From: Anaerolineales bacterium
GTDB lineage: Bacteria; Chloroflexota; Anaerolineae; Anaerolineales; Villigracilaceae
Direction of reading: 5' to 3'
Length of the DNA: 11,921 bases
Assembly (NCBI GenBank): GCA_017882065.1
Contig: JADGQD010000045.1
Coordinates: forward strand, 1-11,921
Positions within the stretch are counted from its first letter, which is position 1, and every line of letters starts with the position of its first letter. This document shows positions 6,378 through 11,921 of the stretch, piece by piece. The translations under genes were made by a program, and so were the position numbers. The notes under the pieces are model-generated. The model searched no databases and was not told the origin of the DNA. It was given only the letters and a program-made list of their open reading frames with translations.

Positions 6378-7391
6378 ATGAAAACATCAGATTTTGATTA
6401 CAAACTGCCTCCTGAATATATTGCCCAAACCCCTGTCGAGCCGCGCGACTCGTCGCGCCTGCTGGTCCTGCATCGGGACACGGGGGCGCTGGAACATCGC
6501 GTTTTCCGCGAGATCGGGCAATATCTGCATCCTGGGGATCTCATGGTTGTCAACCGGACGCGCGTCATCCCGGCCCGGATTTTCGCCCACAAATCGACCG
6601 GTGGGCGCGTCGAAGTCCTGCTCCTGCGGAGGGAAGGTTTGCTAACGTGGGAATGTCTGGTGGGCGGGAAGGGCTTATCGGCTGGCAAGATTATCGCCAT
6701 TGAAAACGGTCCATCCGCGGAAATTGTGGAAGTGCTGGAAGGTTCGCGCCGCTGGGTCCGTTTTGCAGAGCCGATTGAGCCGTATTTTCCGAAAGTTGGC
6801 AACGTCCCGCTCCCGCCTTACATCCACGAACCGCTCAAGGACCCGGAGCGCTACCAGACCGTTTACGCGCGTGACCCCGGTTCCGTCGCCGCGCCGACCG
6901 CTGGTCTGCACTTCACGCCGCAGCTGATGGATGAACTCAAGTCGCAGGGTGTCAACTTCGCCGAAGTCACCCTGCATGTCGGATTGGATACCTTTGCCCC
7001 GGTAATGGAAGAGGACCCCGAAGATCACCAAATTCACACCGAGTGGTGCGAAATTCCACCGGCAACTGTGGAGGCCATCACGCAGACGCGTCAATCTGGC
7101 GGGAGAATCATTGCGGTGGGGACGACTTCTGTGAGAACACTGGAGTCTGCGGCAAAAGCAGGGAAAAATGGCATCTTGTCCTACAGCGGGCCGACAAATT
7201 TATATATTCTTCCAGGCTATCGGTTTATACTAGTAGATGCCATGATCACCAATTTCCATCTGCCCAAGTCCACGCTCATCATGCTGGTCAGCGCCTTTGC
7301 TGGACGCGAAAAGATCCTCCACGCGTACGAAATCGCCATGCAGGAAAAGTACTGCTTCTATTCGTTCGGGGACGCTATGCTTATCCTATGA
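6378..7391 (+). CDS. queA: S-adenosylmethionine:tRNA ribosyltransferase-isomerase QueA
   Basis: 337 residues, near the usual 340-350. QueA transfers and isomerises the ribosyl group of SAM onto preQ1-modified tRNA to give epoxyqueuosine, a late step in queuosine synthesis in the anticodon wobble position. Family blocks run the full length: MKTSDFDYKLPPEYIAQTP, DLMVVNRTRVIPARI, GGRVEVLLLR, YQTVYARDPGSVAAPTAGLH, LHVGLDTFAPV, HTEWCEIP, and the C-terminal PGYRFILVDAMITNFHLPKS with LVSAFAGRE. ATG 6378 is chosen because the family starts at MKTSDFDY; ATG 6369 would add three residues. Neither has a visible Shine-Dalgarno. The stop overlaps the ATG of the next small ORF (ATGA). No tgt or queC-F genes are nearby, so any queuosine operon is dispersed. 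Confidence 0.96.
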   Translation: MKTSDFDYKLPPEYIAQTPVEPRDSSRLLVLHRDTGALEHRVFREIGQYLHPGDLMVVNRTRVIPARIFAHKSTGGRVEVLLLRREGLLTWECLVGGKGLSAGKIIAIENGPSAEIVEVLEGSRRWVRFAEPIEPYFPKVGNVPLPPYIHEPLKDPERYQTVYARDPGSVAAPTAGLHFTPQLMDELKSQGVNFAEVTLHVGLDTFAPVMEEDPEDHQIHTEWCEIPPATVEAITQTRQSGGRIIAVGTTSVRTLESAAKAGKNGILSYSGPTNLYILPGYRFILVDAMITNFHLPKSTLIMLVSAFAGREKILHAYEIAMQEKYCFYSFGDAMLIL

Positions 7392-7416
7392 GCCTCGACG
7401 ATCTCAATATCGAACT

Positions 7417-7438
7417 CCCCGTGCGGGAACCGGGACTA
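7417..7438 (-). repeat. Element A, copy 3, inside the short ORF after queA
   Basis: On the minus strand this is TAGTCCCGGTTCC followed by CGCACGGGG, identical over 22 bp to bases 5791-5812. It is read in frame in the short ORF as PVREPGLL and separates SLDDLN from CRRCPRL. Confidence 0.85.
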
Positions 7439-7600
7439 CTTCGCCTGTCTTGCCGGCGCTGTCCGCGTTTGGTGGATTGGCAGAAGAGCGACAGCAGGCA
7501 CGTCTCCGCAGGGACTGGGCGGCCGAGGATGTTCTCCGCCAGACCCGAAGGGGTGCAGTTTTTGGTTGGACAGTCCAGGATACTCCGGAAGGGCAAAAGA

Positions 7601-7630
7601 TTGTCAGGCAATCTTGAAATACGTTACAAT
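7601..7630 (+). promoter_or_regulatory. Promoter of pyrimidine-nucleoside phosphorylase gene
   Basis: TTGTCA at 7601-7606 (5/6) and TACAAT at 7625-7630 (5/6) are separated by 18 bp, the best sigma70-type pair in the window. The predicted start is near 7637, giving a leader of about 46 nt that contains element B and ends in an AAGGAG ribosome-binding site. The promoter lies in the 3' end of the decayed ORF. Confidence 0.6.
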
Positions 7631-7639
7631 ACGTATTGT
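7626..7639. promoter_or_regulatory. Perfect 14-bp palindrome overlapping the -10 box (possible operator)
   Basis: ACAATACGTATTGT is fully self-complementary and overlaps the -10 hexamer and the predicted transcription start of the phosphorylase gene. Such a position suits a dimeric repressor, for instance one sensing nucleosides, but no regulator gene is in the window to link it to. Confidence 0.4.
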
Positions 7640-7671
7640 TGATAGGGTGTTCTTCCCGTATGCTGTGCATA
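7640..7671 (+). repeat. Element B, copy 2, in the leader of the phosphorylase gene
   Basis: TGATAGGGTGTTCTTCCC followed by GTATGCTGTGCATA, differing from bases 1956-1987 at only two of 32 positions. It occupies most of the predicted 5' leader and its last base is the first A of the AAGGAG ribosome-binding site, so its TATGC-TGT-GCATA dyad could influence translation. Confidence 0.75.
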
Positions 7672-7682
7672 AGGAGTGTCCT

Positions 7683-8978
7683 GTGCGCGCTGTTGACATT
7701 ATTATCAAGAAACGCGAAAAACATGAACTCACTGGAGAAGAAATCAAATTCTTCGTGGACGGTTTCACGCGCGGTGAAATTCCTGACTATCAGGTCTCAG
7801 CCTGGGCGATGGCGGTCTTGCTCAATGGCATGACGCCGCGCGAAACCACCGATCTGACCCTGGCGATGGCGCACTCTGGTGAAATCCTCGATCTTTCCGG
7901 TGTGGTGAAAATTGTCATGGACAAGCATTCTTCCGGTGGGGTGGGGGATAAGACGACCCTGGTTGTCCTGCCGATTGTGGTTGCCTGTGGCGTGCCGGTC
8001 GGCAAGATGTCGGGGCGCGGACTGGGCTTCAGCGGCGGGACGCTCGATAAAATGGAATCCATCCCCGGTTACCGGGTCAATCTCACCACCGACGAATTTA
8101 AGAAACAACTCAGAAACGATGGCATTGTCCTCACCGGCCAGTCGCTCGACCTGGCTCCCGCTGACGGTAAATTGTACGCCCTGCGGGATGTGACTGGTAC
8201 GGTGCAGTCCATCCCGCTGATCGCCTCTTCCATAATGAGCAAAAAAATAGCCGCCGGCGCGCAGGCTATTGTACTGGATGTCAAAGTTGGCCTCGGCGCG
8301 TTCATGGAGACTCTCGACGAAGCTCGCACCCTGGCAAACCTGATGACGGACATCGGCAGGCTGGTCGGGTGTGAAGTGGTGACTCTACTATCGGATATGA
8401 ACCAGCCGCTTGGCGATGCGGTCGGAAATTCGCTGGAAGTGATTGAGGCAATAAACACGCTCCACAGCCGTGGCCCGGCAGATTTCCACGAACACTGCCT
8501 GCACGTCAGCGCACATATGCTGGTGCTGGGGCAGCGAGCCCCGGACCTCGAGTCAGGTCGCCGCCTGGCGGAGGCGGCTATCGCCTCGGGCGCGGCTTTC
8601 GAGAAGTTCCGCGTCCTGGTCCGCGCCCAGGGTGGAGACGTGTCTTTTGTGGATGATCCGGGAAAGTTCCCAAAGGCGAAACTTGTCGAGGTGGTGAAAG
8701 CTGATCGGAGCGGAACATTGTCCCGGGTCCATGCCCGCATGATCGGTGAAGCGGCCGCGGCCCTTGGCGCCGGTCGTGCTAGGAAAGGCGACCCGGTGGA
8801 TCATGCGGTCGGGGTCATCATCCACCGCAAGGTCGGGGAACGGGTGGAGAAGGGGGAGCCGCTGTTCACTATCTACGCCAATGATGCGACCAAACAGGCC
8901 CAAGTACGGGAAGGGCTCCGGGAGGCGTTTGGGTGGAGCGATACGCCGGTCGCTTCGCTGCCTCTCTTTTATGAGTAA
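7683..8978 (+). CDS. pdp: Pyrimidine-nucleoside (thymidine) phosphorylase, Pdp/DeoA family
   Basis: 431 residues, the same size as Bacillus Pdp (about 433). Catalyses phosphorolysis of thymidine, deoxyuridine or uridine to the base and (deoxy)ribose 1-phosphate in nucleoside salvage; cytoplasmic dimer. Start is GTG 7683, with AAGGAG at 7671-7676 and a protein beginning RAVDIIIKKREKHELTGEEI as in the family; the frame is open further upstream through element B but without conservation. Visible motifs: DKHSSGGVGDKTTLV phosphate-binding loop (~78), the signature SGRGLGFSGGTLDKME (~108), LYALRDVTGTVQSIPLIASS with SIMSKKIA (substrate-binding Arg, Ser and Lys), DVKVGLGAFM, and the C-terminal GVIIHRKVGERVEKGEPL barrel-sandwich region. 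All key residues appear present. It resembles broad-specificity Pdp more than E. coli DeoA, but the substrate preference is not proven by sequence alone. Confidence 0.94.
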   Translation: MRAVDIIIKKREKHELTGEEIKFFVDGFTRGEIPDYQVSAWAMAVLLNGMTPRETTDLTLAMAHSGEILDLSGVVKIVMDKHSSGGVGDKTTLVVLPIVVACGVPVGKMSGRGLGFSGGTLDKMESIPGYRVNLTTDEFKKQLRNDGIVLTGQSLDLAPADGKLYALRDVTGTVQSIPLIASSIMSKKIAAGAQAIVLDVKVGLGAFMETLDEARTLANLMTDIGRLVGCEVVTLLSDMNQPLGDAVGNSLEVIEAINTLHSRGPADFHEHCLHVSAHMLVLGQRAPDLESGRRLAEAAIASGAAFEKFRVLVRAQGGDVSFVDDPGKFPKAKLVEVVKADRSGTLSRVHARMIGEAAAALGAGRARKGDPVDHAVGVIIHRKVGERVEKGEPLFTIYANDATKQAQVREGLREAFGWSDTPVASLPLFYE

Positions 8979-9015
8979 CCTGGGTCGGGGAGAAATCGCC
9001 CGAATATACAATAAA

Positions 9016-9050
9016 ATGCAATTGCATAATATTAATATTTAGTGCATAAT
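9016..9050 (+). promoter_or_regulatory. Promoter with two adjacent 12-bp palindromes upstream of the TPR gene
   Basis: In the 89-nt gap after the phosphorylase gene, TTGCAT (9022-9027) and CATAAT (9045-9050) are 17 bp apart and form a plausible weak promoter, predicting a start near 9057, just at the AGGAG ribosome-binding site (9057-9061). Two perfect palindromes lie side by side: ATGCAATTGCAT at 9016-9027 and AATATTAATATT at 9028-9039. The first covers the -35 box and the second the spacer. The stretch is strikingly A/T-rich against the GC-rich genes around it. Confidence 0.45.
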
Positions 9051-9067
9051 AGAGCCAGGAGTGCGCC

Positions 9068-11785
9068 ATGGCCAAAGTATCTCTGCGTGTTTATAATCGT
9101 GAAATCGAAAGCATGATCGAGGGTGGACGACTCGACGAGTCTGTCGCTCATTGCCAGAACATTCTCAAAACTTTTCCAATGCACGTCGAGACGTACCGGC
9201 TGCTGGGGAAGAGCTTCCTCGAAGCCCGACGCTATACAGACGCGGCCGATATCTTCCAGCGTGCTTTGATGGCTGTGCCGGACGATTTTGTAGCCCAAGT
9301 GGGGATGAGTATCATCCGCGATGATGAAGGCAAACTGGATGATGCCATCTGGCACATGGAGCGCGCCTTCGAAGACCAACCCTCCAATCCTGCCATCCAG
9401 GGCGAACTCCGCCGCCTGTATGGCCGGCGGGACGGTATCGAGCCGCCCAAGATCCGCTTGAGCCGGGATGCGCTCGCTAACTTGTATTCGCAGGGTGAAC
9501 TCTTCAATCAGGCCATCGCCGAGATCCGGGCTGTGCTGGCTGAGGATGCCAACCGGCCTGACTTGCAGGTTATGCTGGCGCGCGCTTATTACCGTGCCGG
9601 GCAAAAGGTTGAGGCTGCCGAAATGGCTGCCAACTTGCTCAAGAAATACACATATTGCCTGGATGCTTTGCGTATCCTGGTGGATGTGCTCCCGGGGACA
9701 ACGCGTGACGAAAACACCCAGGTCTATCGCCAGCGCCTGCTCATGCTTGACCCGTATTCAGCTTTTGTCACAGGTTCCACCTTCAATACTGATCAGGTGG
9801 CCGATGCGGCCGTGAATCTGGAACGACTGGAATATAAGGCGGGTGCTGCCCCAACCTTGACAGAGCCTAACTGGGCGTCTTCATTGGGCATCAAGGTGAC
9901 GGACAAAAAACACGCCGAACCGCCTCCGGATTGGATGACAACCGGCGATTCCACTGAACAATTCCCGGATGCTGCATTGGATTCTTCTGGACCTACGGCA
10001 GTTCCCGCTACTGACGATAAACCCGTCCCGGATTGGATGAAAACCGCTGTTAGGCAAGAATCCAATGGTAAAGCGCAGGAAGCGCCGGTAGACTTAAGCG
10101 CGAAGCGACCGGCGGAACCGATTGCAAAGGCCGACATTCCAGACTGGCTCAAGTCCATAGCTCCGCAGGAAGTGACCGATGCAGCGAATGCTGATTACAA
10201 ACCTGATCCAGTCAATACATCAATTCTGAAACCAGAAAATGCTCCTGACTGGTTGGGTAAACTAAGGACATCCGCAGCGGATGCAAATCCTGATCCATCC
10301 CAACCTGCGGCTTCATCGCAGGAGAATGGTGCCTTCCCCGATTGGCTCAAAGAAATTGGCGATGGCGCTTCTGCCGGGACTGCGGCGGCTTTTGCTGCCG
10401 ATGCCTTGGAACTACCCAAAGCTGAAGAACCGCCGGATTCAAGACAACCTGCTCCGCCTCCGCCCGCTGTTCAGGCCTCCGTCGAGCCGCCGGTCTCTGC
10501 GCCTCGCCCGGATGATGATACACCCTTCCAACCGACAGGCGAATCCAAGCCGCTCAAAATTGAAGATGATGCCATGGCCTGGCTGGAAAGCTTGGCGGCC
10601 AAACAGGGTGCAAAAGAAGAAGAACTCCTGACCAAGCCAGAAAACCGCTCAGAGGAAATGCCTGATTGGTTGCGCCCGGCCGACGAACAGCCTTCTGCTT
10701 CTGTTGCGCCGGAACAATCTCCTGCGCCGTATCAAACACTGCCTTTGAAACCGCCTACCCCGCTTGCCGGAGAGTTGGCGGCTCATGAACCTGCGCCTTC
10801 CGAAATAGTCCCGGTTCCATTACGGGGCGAAGAACTCCCGCCACTTACCTCTCCTGCCGAAGGGACCGCCGCGCCGCTCAACATCGAGGATGATTCGATG
10901 GCCTGGCTGGAAGGTTTGACGGCCAAGCCGGATGCCAAGCCGGATGAAGTGCTGACCAATCCCGGTGAGCACTCCGAGGCTCCACCTGATTCGATTCAAA
11001 AAACCACCCAGGAACCTGCTGCTCCGGATGAAGCATTAGCCCCTGAAGCCTCGCAGGAGGATATTACCATTACCTCCTGGCTGAAAAAGCAGGATGTTGA
11101 AGAAGCCCTGGGAAAAGGTAAGCCCACCCCCGATGTACCACAACCGGCGGCCAAACCATTGAATGAACTCCCCGATTGGCTGAAAGAACTGGAAAAACCA
11201 GCTGCGTCAGAGGAAACATCAAAAGCCACCGAAGATTTACCGAACTGGCTGCGTAAGACCGCACAACCCGCCGATCAGGGAGCGGCTGCTGTCCCGACGG
11301 TTGAACCTGCCCCGGAGCCGGAAATGCCTGCCTGGATAGATGAAACAATTCCGGTATCCGAACAGCCTGCGCCGACAACCCCCGGAGAATGGGTTCCGGT
11401 GGATGAGAAACCTGCCCCGGTTCCGGACCTTAAAACGATTGCCGAACCGGATTCCTCTGCCGGAAAACCTATGGTCCAGCTACGTGTTCTCGGAGGGACC
11501 GGGATGCTCGCCCGCATTCCCGCCCAGGATAAGGATGCTGAATTCCTGGCTGCGGCCCAAGCCGCACTGGATACCAGCCAGCTAAACGAGGCCATGCAGG
11601 CGTATGCCAAGCTCATCAAAAAAAATCGCTTGTTGGATGAGGTTATCCACGATTTGCGCGAAGCGATCTATCGTTTCCCAGTGGATATCATTGTCTGGCA
11701 GACTCTGGGTGACGCATCCATGCGTGCCAACCATCTGCAGGACGCCCTCGACGCTTATACCAAAGCCGAGGAACTGTTACGGTAA
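9068..11785 (+). CDS. Large TPR protein with a Pro/Glu-rich linker carrying an array of PDWL-type motifs
   Basis: 905 residues, ATG 9068 with AGGAG six bases upstream; no signal peptide or membrane segment, so probably cytoplasmic. Residues 1 to about 220 are helical TPR-type repeats (LDESVAHCQNILKTFPMHVE, YTDAADIFQRALMAVPDD, FNQAIAEIRAVLAEDANRPD). Residues ~260-800 are a low-complexity, Pro/Ala/Glu-rich, probably disordered linker dotted with short tryptophan motifs: PDW[LM] near 286, 320, 357, 392, 423, 531 and 700, with variants PNW, MAWL, TSWL, PNWL, PAWI. Residues ~829-905 form a second TPR-like unit (LNEAMQAYAKLIKKNRLLDE, LGDASMRANHLQDALDAYTK). This suggests a scaffold that binds a partner repeatedly through the tryptophan motifs; the partner is unknown. 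The linker contains an internal duplication and element A. I do not recognise a named family. Confidence 0.85.
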   Translation: MAKVSLRVYNREIESMIEGGRLDESVAHCQNILKTFPMHVETYRLLGKSFLEARRYTDAADIFQRALMAVPDDFVAQVGMSIIRDDEGKLDDAIWHMERAFEDQPSNPAIQGELRRLYGRRDGIEPPKIRLSRDALANLYSQGELFNQAIAEIRAVLAEDANRPDLQVMLARAYYRAGQKVEAAEMAANLLKKYTYCLDALRILVDVLPGTTRDENTQVYRQRLLMLDPYSAFVTGSTFNTDQVADAAVNLERLEYKAGAAPTLTEPNWASSLGIKVTDKKHAEPPPDWMTTGDSTEQFPDAALDSSGPTAVPATDDKPVPDWMKTAVRQESNGKAQEAPVDLSAKRPAEPIAKADIPDWLKSIAPQEVTDAANADYKPDPVNTSILKPENAPDWLGKLRTSAADANPDPSQPAASSQENGAFPDWLKEIGDGASAGTAAAFAADALELPKAEEPPDSRQPAPPPPAVQASVEPPVSAPRPDDDTPFQPTGESKPLKIEDDAMAWLESLAAKQGAKEEELLTKPENRSEEMPDWLRPADEQPSASVAPEQSPAPYQTLPLKPPTPLAGELAAHEPAPSEIVPVPLRGEELPPLTSPAEGTAAPLNIEDDSMAWLEGLTAKPDAKPDEVLTNPGEHSEAPPDSIQKTTQEPAAPDEALAPEASQEDITITSWLKKQDVEEALGKGKPTPDVPQPAAKPLNELPDWLKELEKPAASEETSKATEDLPNWLRKTAQPADQGAAAVPTVEPAPEPEMPAWIDETIPVSEQPAPTTPGEWVPVDEKPAPVPDLKTIAEPDSSAGKPMVQLRVLGGTGMLARIPAQDKDAEFLAAAQAALDTSQLNEAMQAYAKLIKKNRLLDEVIHDLREAIYRFPVDIIVWQTLGDASMRANHLQDALDAYTKAEELLR
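10550..10672 (+). repeat. Internal duplication in TPR gene linker, unit 1
   Basis: Encodes PLKIEDDAMAWLESLAAKQG and on to MPDWL. It aligns without gaps to bases 10874-10996, 324 bp (108 codons) downstream, with clear DNA-level similarity, for example shared GATGGCCTGGCTGGAA-like words. Confidence 0.75.
10806..10830 (+). repeat. Element A, copy 4, in frame in the TPR gene linker
   Basis: TAGTCCCGGTTCC followed by ATTACGGGGCGA, a slightly diverged unit of the same 25-bp length as the right-end array. It is read in the frame that avoids the TAG stop, giving IVPVPLRGE within the disordered linker, between the two copies of the internal duplication. Confidence 0.8.
10874..10996 (+). repeat. Internal duplication in TPR gene linker, unit 2
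   Basis: Encodes PLNIEDDSMAWLEGLTAKPD and on to PPDSI. Its PDW motif has become PDS through a TGG to TCG change relative to unit 1, so this copy has lost one tryptophan motif. Confidence 0.75.
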
Positions 11786-11824
11786 GAGCGGATATCGCCT
11801 CCAATGTGACGATGCCTGCCCGGC

Positions 11825-11921
11825 GATAGTCCCGGTTCCAGCACGGGGCGATAGTCCCGGTTCCAGCACGGGGCGATAGTCCCGGTTCCAGCACGGGGCG
11901 ATAGTCCCGGTTCCAGCACGG
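11825..11921 (+). repeat. Element A, copy 5: tandem array of perfect 25-bp units, continuing past the window
   Basis: Four units begin at 11825, 11850, 11875 and 11900, each GATAGTCCCGGTTCC followed by AGCACGGGGC, with no differences; the fourth is cut by the window end after 22 bases. The array starts 39 nt after the stop of the TPR gene. Each unit can pair CCCG with CGGG in a small hairpin. No other gene is visible in the 136 bases after the TPR gene. Confidence 0.95.

Larger units (their letters stand above)
7388..7642 (+). pseudogene. Short decayed ORF after queA; N-terminus resembles family-5 uracil-DNA glycosylase, interrupted by element A
   Basis: An ORF begins at the ATGA overlap with queA and encodes MSLDDLNIEL, then PVREPGLL from element A, then RLSCRRCPRLVDWQ. 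SLDDLN followed by a CRRCPRLV block is how family-5 uracil-DNA glycosylases begin, and the pair of cysteines would be part of their iron-sulfur site. Nothing after VDWQ follows the family, and the expected GRPVPGFGDP block is absent. Another frame from about 7470 to 7617 encodes a plausible protein tail (RLRRDWAAEDVLRQTRRG, FGWTVQDTPEGQKIV), so a frameshift or fusion of two remnants is possible. About 84 codons remain of a gene usually over 200. The start coupling suggests a real gene once stood here. The UDG identity is a weak suggestion only. Confidence 0.35.

Noticed and set aside
8069..8740. 223-aa antisense ORF in the phosphorylase gene
   Set aside because: Ser/Arg-rich composition typical of a reverse-strand shadow; the plus-strand gene is conserved across the whole stretch.
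8985..9003. Dyad TCGGG / CCCGA after the phosphorylase gene as a terminator
   Set aside because: Five pairs only and the sequence after it is A-rich on this strand, not T-rich.
11825..11921. CRISPR array at the right end
   Set aside because: The 25-bp units follow each other directly and identically with no spacers between them, and no cas gene is present.

Overview
The window (about 12 kb, GC-rich, dense gene packing, short intergenic gaps) looks like a chromosomal piece of an uncultured or environmental bacterium. By gene style I would place it in Chloroflexota, probably Anaerolineae, but this is an inference from protein flavour (GH94 phosphorylase, a Pro/Glu-rich TPR protein with PDWL motifs, a divergent PlsY-like protein) and not from a marker gene.

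Layout, left to right: the 3' end of a GH94 (cellobiose-phosphorylase-type) gene, translationally coupled by ATGA to a small cupin gene; hypF (hydrogenase maturation carbamoyltransferase), which converges on a minus-strand operon reading MFS transporter -> PlsY-like protein -> smpB; a 74-nt divergent intergenic region with a tandem short repeat and a perfect 16-bp palindrome; a class-V aminotransferase gene gutted by an out-of-frame internal deletion; queA (tRNA queuosine synthesis); a short decayed ORF that starts inside the queA stop and resembles the start of a family-5 uracil-DNA glycosylase; a pyrimidine-nucleoside phosphorylase gene with a good promoter; a 905-aa TPR protein with an array of tryptophan motifs in its linker; and a tandem array of 25-bp units that runs off the right edge. 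The intact genes are mainly housekeeping: tRNA modification, trans-translation, nucleoside salvage, lipid synthesis and hydrogenase maturation. They do not form one pathway.

The most unusual signal is a population of short, dispersed, apparently mobile repeats. Element A (core TAGTCCCGGTTCC, followed by a variable base or so and GCACGGGG) occurs at five loci in both orientations. It sits inside hypF, the TPR gene and the decayed ORF, upstream of the broken aminotransferase gene, and as at least four perfect 25-bp tandem units at the right end. Element B (32 bp, 30/32 identical between copies) occurs once inside hypF and once in the 5' leader of the phosphorylase gene. Element C is a 22-bp-arm inverted repeat inside hypF. 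hypF has therefore taken in three different short elements, each in frame and each between conserved domain blocks. These account for its 809 residues against about 750 for the family. This resembles the logic of Rickettsia palindromic elements, where short repeats are tolerated inside proteins, but with different sequences.

Promoter-like sequences are clear in several places. Two of them put a -10 hexamer exactly 6 nt before a start codon that lacks a Shine-Dalgarno sequence, which suggests leaderless mRNAs. All functional calls rest on reading the translated sequence by eye; no database search was run.
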